From assembly GCA_905221605.1 (NCBI GenBank), contig CAJNDS010000207.1, positions 1 through 64,000 on the forward strand: 64,000 nt of DNA, written 5' to 3'. Below, in pieces: positions 22,541-33,100 of the stretch. Made by a program: the position numbers and the translations under genes. The notes beneath the pieces are model-generated. The model was not told the origin of the DNA. It ran no database searches and saw nothing but the letters and a program-made list of their open reading frames with translations. Positions within the stretch are counted from its first letter, which is position 1, and every line of letters starts with the position of its first letter. The stretch is from Symbiodinium natans. Its lineage: Eukaryota > Sar > Dinophyceae > Suessiales > Symbiodiniaceae.

Positions 22541-25496
22541 AGGTGAAGGTGATGTCCGGAACAGGTCCAGTGGATATGCCGCAAGTCGCATGTCATGCAT
22601 CTCACATGGCTCAGAAAATCTCAGAACCCAGGAAAAGTCCCTGGAGACGAAGGTGCATCCGTGTCACATGCAAGGAGCTGTTCTCTGGGCTCAGTTGTCA
22701 TGAGATTGTGATGTGCCGGAGCTTTTCTTGTTCCTGCCTGAAACCGACAACAGCCCATCAAAAAACAGTCTGCCTTTGTGGCTGCTCTTGTGAGTGCGTG
22801 ATTTGGAGGTGTGGTGCAGCCCGGCCAGACTCCCTGCTGACCAGCGAGCGAGGGTCCTACCATGCTGGTGTGGAGAGAGCGGACGGCATACAAGCGCCCC
22901 ACCTCGGCGCGGCCCGCGTGGTTGTGGGAAGTTCAGGGCAGAGCTTCCCATCATTCTCTAGGGCGCTGAGTCGGCAAACCCTGAGCCCAGGATCTGGAAC
23001 CCTACTCGTACAATCCTTCCCGGATCATCCTCGCTGTTCTGCTTCCTCGAAAGGTCCTGGGTGGAAGATAAGCCCTCGTTGTGCCCTGGTCATTCGGTAG
23101 GCATGTCCCGAAAGAAGTGCCAGCATCTTTACACCTGGAAACATTGGAACAACTGGGGTTGAAGTTCTATGGGCTTGGTGCTTATTCGTTCCTGTCGGTC
23201 CATAGTGCAAACAAAAACGGAGCAGGGGCCTCTGGAGCGAAGCCCAAGCAGAACTGCGGACCAAATAAAGGGGTGGAGGTGGTGGGTTCTTTTGCCCCAA
23301 GCGCCTAGGGCCTCGGCCTCGGTGGATGGTTTCAAACATGCGTCGTTTGCCAGAAAAAGTTTTAAGATGACCAGTTGGTTGGTGCCAAGGCGCCGCTGCG
23401 AGATCTCAACCGCGCCTGAGTTCATGGCAAGTTGGTGTCACCAGCAGAGGTTTGTCCACAAAGGGATGCCCCTGCAATGTAGGATCGATTCTTATGTCCA
23501 GCGAACAAGTCCACGCGGCGTCTTCGCTTTGCTTGAGTGCATTGCAAGCGACTTGTCAAAAGCTAGAGCTCAGTTGGAACTGCTGACTGAGCCTTGCGCT
23601 TAGCTGCAAGGTGCTGAATTTGCTTGCCCAGTTGCCAATTCGAAATTTACGGGTGCCTCTCCCTCGGGGCGCGCTCGCAACCCTTCCCCTGCTCTCAAGT
23701 CGCAGAGACTCAAAAGTCTAAGCCTTGACGCAAAAAATCGAAGCGAGGAAGGTTCCGCGGACTAGGACCAACTACGTGCCTCTGCTCAGAGAGCGCAACA
23801 AAAAGGCTTGGCCTGCCGCAGTCCTGTGATGTCTGGCGATGTGCTGCTATTGCTTGGCATCTTCTTGCTATTTCTCGTGCTTTTTGCTCCATGCAGATGT
23901 GCAATCACTTTTAACCTGATGCAGCTGACGCTAAGCAACCGCCCAGATTCGCGACTGCAACCAAAGGGCTTGTTCCCTTACCCTACCCCGCAAAAAGGCA
24001 GGTTGCGCTTTTTCTCCAGAGGGTTTCCTTGTCCGACGAGTCTTCCTGAGGTCACACTTGCGGCGTGTTTCGGCTTGCCAGCGGGGCTGCGGTGAGACTC
24101 CACCCCCCGCAACCCATCCGTGGGCAGTTTCGCCCGTCGAACGTAGGACTCTCACAGTGCTTGCGCCTGTCTATGCTCTGCTTGATGGGTTGAAAGAAAC
24201 CAGGGCCTATACGCACATCGGATAGGGCATCAGAGCTCACGACTCATGACCATGCACTTAAGGTAGATGGGCCTTGGTGTGTCTCGGCAAGGCCGACAGC
24301 TGTGTTCAGACGTTCCCTTCCATATTTTGATTTCACTTGATGTCGTTCAACATCTTGGGCCAGCGACATGTCACGAGCGATTGCATGTATGCAGTCGGCC
24401 TTGGGTCGTGTGTGCCAGCTCGCTGCCGAAGATCCGTCTACATGGTTAAGGTAGGTTGTAGATTCGTAGATGCTCGCGTGTCTGTTGATCACAGATGCAT
24501 CACCGCAGGCCTGCGTGTTGTCGGCGCTTGCGGCGCTGCATGCCTGCTGACAGCTGACGAAGCCTCAGCTGCTGAAAGACATGGGCAGTCTGAGTATAGC
24601 TTGTGTTGCGCACTGTTGCGCACGAGCTTCAGGAAGCGATAACTTCTGCGCACTTCACAGGCCAGTTTTGTGGGATTCTCTAGGGGCCATATGGCCGGCC
24701 ACATAGAGATCATGCAGCCATGCAGTCTGCAAGCCAGTTGTTCGTCTGTCAACAGATTGCAGTCATTTCCGCCTCGGCGGCTTCCCCAGGAGTTAAGGAT
24801 CTACATGTGGACCAAACTACAGGCCAGGGCAATTGCATGAATTGCATGCTTGTCGTGTTTGTGCTGCGTGGATTCATTGTGCCGCTCTTGCGCTACTTGC
24901 ACCCCACTTGCACTGCACTTGCACTGGACTTGCGCTGCACTTGCTCTACACTTGCACTGCACTTGCCCTGCACTGCAGCCCTGTGCTGGCACTGCGCATC
25001 CCAAGAGACCCCAAGAGATCCGCCAAGGTTCGGCCTCGTATTCGGTGCCATTGAAGAGGAGGCGGCGGCAGGCCGGACATGACTGGACATGACTGGACAT
25101 GGCTTCGGAGTTCGTTGATTCGTGGGATGTCGATGGGGTGTCGTGTGGGCCTTTCAATCGGCTTCTCTTCTGCAATGTGCGAAATTTGAAGGTGCGCACA
25201 TGTCAGCCTCCTGCACCACGCCGTGCCATGCCCTGCGTCTCTGGTCATCTTGCGATCTTGTTGGTGGCTGCAGCAACTGCTTGAGCTTAGATGCCCAGAG
25301 ATGCCAAGCCCAAGAATTCGTCTCCTTGAACTTAGCGAACAAGAATCCAAAAGGCTGGGCTTGAATCCAGAACCACTTAAAGCCCCCAGCGATGCAAGAA
25401 TTTTCAAGCATCACGTGCACACAACTGAAGTGAGCCACAAGTGAGCCTCCCCGGAACCCTGGCAGTAGTACCCATTTGATCCATATTTGATCCCCA
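22541..25496. other. No supported gene except isolated frames
   Basis: A long stretch with many open frames but no conserved motif. Isolated peptide-like pieces (about 23140-23215, LETLEQLGLKFYGL; about 25099-25190, ASEFVDSWDVDGVSCGPF) may be exons of flanking genes. Treated as undecided. Confidence 0.35.
24888..24985. repeat. Minisatellite of TTGCACTGCAC-type unit
   Basis: About eight copies of an 11-12 bp unit related to CTTGCACTGCAC, imperfect. Confidence 0.85.
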
Positions 25497-26500
25497 ATGC
25501 TGTCCAATACCGACTTACAGCGCCTACTGGAATCCGATGGCGACATCGAGGAGGCGCCCCTGAGGGGGGAGAGAACCTTCTGTTGCCTTAGTTGCAACTG
25601 CGGCAATTCTTATGCTTGGGCGATGATATGAGATGAGCAAAAACAGGGTGAACAAGGAGTGAATAAGGTGAACAGCAGGCCTGTTTTTTTTTTTTTTTTT
25701 GGGGGGGGGGGGAGTTTTTGGCATGAATGACGGAAGATGCGAGGTGCGCTCTCTGTGTGCGCAGGTCAAGGCCGAGCCGAAGAATGCTGAGCCTGAGCAG
25801 CCCGAGCCCAGGCCCGTTCCAGCAGACTCCGTGAAAAGAAGGTTCCTATGCTACAGTTTTCTGTTGCGACATTGGAATGTTTTACTTTTTTCGCTTATGT
25901 CATATATGTCAACCTTTTCTGTAGCACCTGAGCTGCAAGCAGAAGCCCAAAGCCTCACAGGCCACAATGTGCCACCCTTGAAGAGCCTTCTCTCTCTCAG
26001 CTTTCTTAGATTTCCACGCAGTTCTCATCATCATCATCTCTTCATGCTCCGGGCCTTTTTGCGAGCAGCACCAGTAGATAGCAGGTGCAAGCCGGAGGCC
26101 ACCAGCGAGGTGGTCCTTTGCGATGGCGGCGTGAGGAACACTGTGGTGCAAAGGCGCCCCCAGGGTCAGGGATCGGTTTTGGTATGCCTTGGTCTTGAGA
26201 GCTTTCAGCTTTCGAAGCTCTACTGAGTTGTTCGTGCCTTTGAAGTGCAAGAGACTTTCCCAACACAGGGCAGCAGCCGCGGGCGCCCGAATAGGCCTGC
26301 TGTCCAGCGTTGAATCATGCTCCGAGATGTTAGAGTGTTGTGGAGATGCTTGTGCATGGGGTCTCACTGTGTCACTGTGCATGGGAGGTGATGGCTGCAT
26401 CATTGGCTATCGCACAGCCGAGGGGCAGCCCCTGAAGGAAGCCTGTGGCCCAGCCACAAGCACAAAAGTCACGGATCCGGTCATCGCTGGTGAAGACTAA
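25497..26500 (+). CDS. Candidate exons of an acidic/proline-rich unknown protein
   Basis: Peptide-like pieces in order: about 25499-25567 (LSNTDLQRLLESDGDIEEAP, opening with an ATG), about 25766-25845 (VKAEPKNAEPEQPEPRPVPA, after a GCGCAG acceptor), about 26088-26140 (KPEATSEVVLCDGGVRN) and about 26413-26500 (TAEGQPLKEACGPATSTKVT, ending TAA). The second piece is a low-complexity E/P linker. The intron between the first two contains a T17 run followed by a G13 run. No family is recognised and junction phases are not all consistent. Confidence 0.35.
25682..25712. repeat. Abutting poly(T) and poly(G) runs
   Basis: About 17 T followed directly by about 13 G. Other single-base G or C runs of 9-13 occur at about 26870, 29773, 31361, 47850, 51729 and 61487, all in non-coding positions. 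Confidence 0.9.
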
Positions 26501-26699
26501 AAGTGCCCACGCGAGCAAATGGGTTTCCGTTGTGCAAAGGCTGAAATTGGCAGTCCTTCCCTGCCCTGGGCATTGGAAGTTACGGCCCGCAGTCTCCTGG
26601 CCTGCAGTTTTTGGTCTTCTAAGCCTGCAGTGCTCCTAGCTTCACGTAGGCAAGGCTAACATGTTCAGATAAGTTGATGCCTCAAGTTCTTTGGGAAAG

Positions 26700-27665
26700 C
26701 AACAGGCCAATTCTGAGGGCTGCAGGGGACTGGGGTTCTCCATGGTTCTGGTGCTTGAAAGCCGAGGAGTTCAGGTGGGTGACGTGGTTGACGTCGACCC
26801 TCGCCGCCAAGATAAAGTTCACCTTAATTCGTTAAGCAGTGGCATTTGCAGTGTTTGTTTTGCATCCCTCCCCCCCCCCCCAAACCTGTGTTCTGGCTGC
26901 TTGCCCACGTTGCAGTGGCTTTAAGCATGACAATCACATAAAGCCCTGCGGTTTGCACCCAGGGAATTCCAAGGTGGGCATCGGCGAGCATGCCCTCGCC
27001 GACGACGAGGACAGCGTGCACGACTCAAAGTGCCCGGAGCGCACTGGCCTTGGTGGCTTTTAGGGGCGCGAGATGTGCGAAGGAGGCATGGAGAGACCAT
27101 GGTTGGAATTGCCTGCGCTATTCTCTGGAGAAGTGGAGGTCGATGGAGGTTCGAAATTGCAACCGTCCGCGGCAGCCAGCGCGACAAGCTCCTTGAACAC
27201 TTCAGACTTTCGGTTCCGGCCGGCAGCCGTGTGAGGATCTGTTGAGGGAGTTACTGATGGGCTCATTGCAATTTGGACTAGGTTCCGCATGTCCGTGGAC
27301 GAGCGAATAGACATGGCGACCCAGCTTCGTGCCCTGCATGCAATTCCTTGAACAAGGGGCTTTGTAGGTTGAGCAGCTTGCTTGAACCCAAGGTGAACGA
27401 GGCAATGCAATGCTCAAGAGAGGACTGGCGTTGCCGACCGACGCCACCCATGTATGTCATGCTCGACTAGGTATTGTTTGCGAGGACGCCTGCAGCGAGC
27501 AGCGGACTACTACGAGAGGGGGTCATCCCTCATGGATGTCATCGAAGCAGAAGACATGGGAGGTATGGGAGGTATGGGGGGCATGGGGGGCATGGGGGGC
27601 ATGGGTGCGATGGGCGGAATGAATGGAATGGGTGCTGGCATGGGAGGCAGGGGCTGCACCACGTG
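26700..27665 (+). CDS. Candidate exons, including a Gly-Met repeat C-terminus
   Basis: The clearest piece is about 27478-27663: RLQRAADYYERGSSLMDVIE, then an uninterrupted GGM repeat (seven GGM units followed by GAMGGMNGMGAGMGG) and a stop at 27664. Upstream pieces about 27280-27350 (MSVDERIDMATQLRALHAIP) and about 27368-27410 (LSSLLEPKVNEAMQ) could be earlier exons. GGM tails occur in several chaperones and co-chaperones, but no chaperone domain is visible here, so function is left open. Confidence 0.38.
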
Positions 27666-28139
27666 ATGCCGGATAGATCGCCCATAGTCACTTGTCGCTG
27701 TAGCTCAGCTTTGAATGCTTCAGTGCAAGGTGGAAAAAAGGATGAGAAGGCAGTGGCAAACAACAAGCGTATTCGCGACTGCGGGGTGCTTACGAAGGCA
27801 GCATGTTGCTGCAGGCATCGCGTGCGTAAACAATTTTGCATGCTTGGCTGGAAGCTGGTTTTTGAGGTCAGAAGCCGATCCTTCTGAACTGGGCTCTTGT
27901 TCTCATGAAGAGGATCTGCACGTGTCTGTCACACATGTTCGAATACACTGCCTTGATTTGCCTCGCCCGTTCCTTTGAATTTCATGTTGCACCCGGCTTA
28001 CTACGGGGGACACCACCGCCTCCCCAAACAAATCTGAGACCGTCAAAAAAGACACTTCACCCGGGAGCCCGCGAACAAATTTAGGGGAGGGGGGAGGTCT
28101 GGGCTGAACATGCTGAACCCAAGACCATTTAGCCCTGAA

Positions 28140-28335
28140 CCTTTACCGCCAAAAGGCCCGAAGCTTTCGCGCCTTCCTTGGCCTTTTGGGCTCTAAGGCC
28201 TGAAGCTTTTTGCCTTCCTGGGTTGACGTCAAGGCCCTTAAAACCTGAAGCCTTGAGGGCCCTGCTTGCCTTCCTGGGTTGAAGTCAAGGCGATTAAAAC
28301 CCTGAAGCCTTGAGGGCTCCAAGGCTTGAGATTTT
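28140..28335. repeat. Tandem repeat, unit about 60-65 bp
   Basis: The phrase CTGAAGCCTTGAGGGCCCTGCTTGCCTTCCTGGGTTGA.GTCAAGG occurs about two and a half times with length variation; AAGGCC motifs recall the satellite. Confidence 0.8.
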
Positions 28336-29027
28336 CGATAATGTAGCGGGTAACCCAAACAGGCCTACTGCAGCGAATCTGGCCCGGGGGGTGCCCAAAT
28401 GAAATTTGTTTGGGGCCCCGTTTCGAAAGGAAGATGAAGCTGGCTGGGCTTAGCTTCCTGAGTTCTCCGGGCTGTTCTGCAGAGCATGAGAGAGCTGTGT
28501 ACCCGACTGTCTGGAACCAACAAAAGGATATAATTGTTCAGACTGCAGCTGACTTCACCCCCCAGAAACCCAACAAACTTATGATTACTCCCACCACAAA
28601 CTGAGTTCACCAGATGATTCCGGGAAACTTGTGAGTATAAAAGCACTAGATAAACTAAACCGAGAGCAGCCACTCAGCATAGCCTGAAATGCATGTGTTG
28701 GTGGTAGTTAGGAGCCAGTGGCAAGAAGCGGAGCGGAAATGTGCCGAAGTCATTCTCGATATCGACAGCTCGTGTGCCCCCGACTCGGACTGAAGCGCAC
28801 CAGCACACCTTGGCACAACTTGCCTGCTCTGCAAGCTTGTGCAAAGACTGGAGTCCGCAGCAGCTGAAGGTGAAGGCTTTGTTCCGAAGAGGGCAGCTGG
28901 GTTCCCCAAGCCTTTGCTGTGATTCTCTTGTAGCACCGTTCACGAGTCGGCGCGGGAATCTCTTTCATCGTCTTGCATGTTTGCAAGGTTTGCAATGTGT
29001 GCACGAGGGTGTGGGCCCAAGGTGCCA

Positions 29028-29850
29028 GGTTCAGCTCGGCAACTTGGACGACGCCAAGAAGGCCCCCCCGCCGCCATGCCGAAGTCATGTGGCCAATTGA
29101 TGGCAATTCAGGTGGCCGCTTCTTTTTTTTCCTAGTGCTGTCTGGCTTGATTTTCACGTTTCAGAGGACTACCCCTGCTTTCGGCACCTGGGGTATCGAC
29201 TTGCGACAGTCACCGAAGATGCCGCAACTCCCCCCTGAGACACATGAGTAGTGGCTCATGAGTCGTGGATTCGGGGACGTCAGGACCTTTTGCAAGCACG
29301 GGACCTGGACGACTCCATCGCAGGGGACGTGGAAAAGGAGCTGGCGAAGCTCAAGCGCCAGCAGAAGGTGGGGTTGCCCCGGAAAGAATTACCTTTCGAA
29401 TCGTCCCAGAGCCCCTAAAGTTTTCTCTTCTCCGGCATTCCCGTGAGATCCTGGACCGACAAGATCGTGGGTGGGCCCAGAAGGCATTGCAGAAACTTGC
29501 TGCAAGCCATTTTCTGGGCCTTGTAGCGGATGGTCGCATGTGCTGGCGTCTCCGACAGTAGCAGGGCTTTTCGGGCTTTTCTGGAACCTCGACTCAGGAA
29601 GGGCCTTGCCGACACACGATCAGCGAATTCAGCGAGCAATGGCAGCAATGGCTATCCCAAGCCTGAGGCGCCCCACCTTCGCAGATTTTGTTGCACACGA
29701 CCAGGCACACAAAGAACACACATGGATTAGGCATGGATTAGGTAGTGTTGTGGCTGTCGCGCGCAGAAGCCCTGCCCCCCCCCCCGGAGCCTCAGGGCGC
29801 AGACAAGGAAGATGACATCGAGTGTAGCATCAAGGACTCCCGCTGCCTCT
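29028..29850 (+). CDS. Candidate exons of an unknown charged protein
   Basis: Pieces with protein-like composition: about 29030-29085 (QLGNLDDAKKAPPPP), about 29168-29247 (GTWGIDLRQSPKMPQLPPET, then TAG), about 29302-29368 (DLDDSIAGDVEKELAKLKRQ, followed by a GTGGGG donor) and about 29785-29830 (EPQGADKEDDIE). They precede the exostosin gene on the same strand. I cannot join them into one reading frame or name them. Confidence 0.35.
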
Positions 29851-30105
29851 GTGTTTTGGGCCTATTGCTAACGACTACAGAGTACATTTCTCCCCACTCG
29901 GGCTACCTTCGCAGTCAGAACCCTGCCGGATCGTGCTGGTATTTGTAGTGCATAGAGGAGCGCTGTCCTTGGTGCCGTGATCCGACTTGTGTGCATCGCC
30001 GGAGCGTGGCTCGAGCAACTTCTAGGAGAGTGCGGGAGAGTTCGATTTTTCCTGGCTTCGCCTTCGGAATCTACAGTGAAGGATCAGCATGGAGAAGCGA
30101 GGGAG

Positions 30106-33100
30106 ATGAGCATGCTGAGAGCCATCATCGGATTTGCAGCCAGCGTCGGCTCACGGGCACAGGGTAACGAAGCATGTTGGCGCGTTGGCTTCTCTTACAG
30201 CTACTGCTGCACTCCACGTAATCCTGAATGCTTTGACTCCATGTACACCTACGAGGTTTGCTGTCTGAATGATCAAAGGGGTTCCCAACTGCCAAAGGAC
30301 TGCCATCGTGCAGAAGACTTGCAGAGTCTTCCGCGTCAGTTACAGTGTCGCGGAACGCGTTGGGTGACCGCCGACGAGTGGGCTGGGTTCTTCTGGGCGC
30401 ATCAGTTGTCACAGGCGCTGGGAACCTCATTTCTCGGCTGGCCTAACGTGTCGGCACTGCTCGAAAAGGCCAACCGTAGTGTGCAGGCAAGGCAGGCCAG
30501 TGAAGAAGATTGCGTTTTTGGTTTTGCGGCCGTGATTCTTCACAGCTTGCCGGGAATTGAGAGAGAGGTGGGCAGTGATGCTGCGAGAAGAGCGAGCCAC
30601 CACGCCCAACGCCTGTTGCAGCAAGCAAGTGGCCTGGAAGACTGCCGCTGGCTGCAAATGGTAAACCACGACATGTTCGGCCACTACAATCTGGTCATGG
30701 GCTTGGATGTGCGGTTCCAGGGCTGGTGCCCAGAAAAGGCTCCGCGAATTTACGTTTACGATATGGGAGACCTGGCCGACCGGCCGCTCTCCTGTGCTCG
30801 GATCGGCTTCTGGGGCTCGGAGGTCTACGTGGACCGCTTCCTCAAACACTCTGGCTGCCGCACCCGCGATCCGGAGGCTGCAGACTTGCACCCTGACCGA
30901 ATCTTTGGTATTCTTTGGTGCTGTTTGGTGCTCCGTGGCACTGTGCTGCACCTGTCCTTGTTGAGCCCACTTTGCCTCCTCAAAGCCTTCAGCACGTTCA
31001 GCACGTTCAGCCTTGCAATGTTTGTCTAGGAAGCGTGGACGGGGAGGACTGGCATTCTGCAATTCAGCTCTCAGGTTCTTCATCCCCCTGTACCTGACTT
31101 GCTGGGAGCTGCATGTGGGCAAGCGGCTCTCGGAAGAGGGACAGTCGCTAGGCCGGCAAGGCTCCTTTCGCTCCTCTTTCGAAATCACAACGTCTTTGCA
31201 TGCCTCTTCGGATGTGACCAAGGCGTACAGCAATGGACGACATGCATGACCGCATTCTGCGTCTTCCCTACCTGCAGAGGTGCGGTGTGTGTGTGTGGGT
31301 GGTAAATTAGGCCTCCCTCCGTACAGAATGAGTACAGACAGGAGTCTTGCAAGACTGTGGGGGGGGGGGGAGCAGGGAAGTTATGGATTTCCGTCCCCAT
31401 GTATTAAGGACGTGTGGAGCCGAAGTCAATGCATAACAGTACTTTCGCAGGAAGGAAGGAATGGACCACGTGTTCCTGTTCGGGTCGTCCGTGTGGCAGC
31501 TGAAGAGGCGGGCATTGCATCTGCCATCCCTCATCCCGTGCTAAAGGGTTGTTAATGAACAATGTTCGTTGTTGCAAGCAAGGGCCCTGACTCAGATTTC
31601 ATGGAGTGTTTCTGGGGCAGGTGGCGAGACCTGTTCCCCCGATCGATCCTGCTCGTTGTGGAGTCCGAGCCCATCGAGTCTGACGGCACCTCTGCGACAG
31701 CGACTGTTTGCCCGAGCCTCGGATCGATATCGTGTTCTTCTCAGAGCTGGGGATGCAGTCTGGGAGCCCGCTGCACTTGCAGTCCACTTCGCTGTAGTTT
31801 TGGCTCGAGCGTTCCTCTTCGATCTCTTGGCTGTTCTGGTCCTCTGGGCTTTCCAATCGAAGGATGGCAAGCTGCTGCCCTCCCGGCTCATGGCCAGCCT
31901 GCCAGAAGCCAGACGAGTACAAGCCCAAGGGCACGGAAACAAAGCTAGGCGAGCTGCCAGTGTACACCGTCGGCACCGGAGACAAGGCAGATTTGAGTGC
32001 TTGCTTGCAAGACTCAATGCTTGCAAATCACATGCCGATATATGCCGATGCTTGTTTAAGAGTGTGAACCTCACCTGCCCTGCAAGAAAAGGGCATCTTG
32101 GTGTTGCCGGACATCTTCGGCTGGTCCTCCAACCAGGGCCGTCTCATGGGCATCGCAGACACCCTCGCAGATCAGGGGTACCGCGTGTTGCTCTCAGACC
32201 CCTTCTATGGAGACTCCGCGGTTGGCAAGGAGGACGTCATGGGCTGGATCATGCAGTTCCCATTCGAGAAGAAGATCGGCGCCGACATCGAGGCATGTGT
32301 GAAGCACCTACAGGAGCAGGGATGCAGCAGCGTGGGTGCGGTTGGCTTTTGCTGGGGCGTCTGGGCATTCTGCAAGTCCGCCTCCTTGGGCGTGCCTCTG
32401 AAGTGTGCCTCGCCAATGTAAGCCACCATCTCGTCTTTGCTACATCCATCAGGGTTTCCCTTTGTGCAGGGGCCGAACCGTATGCCACTGGACCGAGGTG
32501 GCGTCGGACCTCATCCCAGCACAAGACTGGAAGGCGCATTCGGTGGAGATGAGCAGGCGATGATGGACAAGGTCAACATGCCTGTGCCCGGGCTGAATCA
32601 CGAGAGGCTTGACGCGACTTTGGCCTCATTCTAAGAAGCATTGGTGGAGGCCACTTTACCGCATAAAGGCCAGGTACTGTAGGCAGAGGTCTCCTTGAGC
32701 TTACTTGGCTTTTGTGCAGTTTCACAAAGTTGTCCTTTTTCTGAAAGGTTGGTTGTTTAAAGATTGATACTTGTTCTATGGCTTTTTCTGCACTGGTCGC
32801 TCGTGAGGTGCTGCTCATGCCAGCCGGCAACGATCCAGAGAATCTCAAGGCAGGAAAGAACCAACCAAGTCATATAGTTGAGCACAGATTTCAGTCCATT
32901 TTCAAAGTCCCAACGCCTGTAATGCAGGAGGGCGGCGCCATCGCCGAGTCCATGGCCAAGAAGGCCCAGTCCCTTCCTTGTGTGCTCACGGTGTCCAGAA
33001 ACAAAACTAACAGCTCTCGAATGCTCTGTTTCACTTCGTGCCAGGGCGGCAAGACCATCACCTTCCCGGACCGCGGGAGGGCGACCGTGATGTCGGCTCT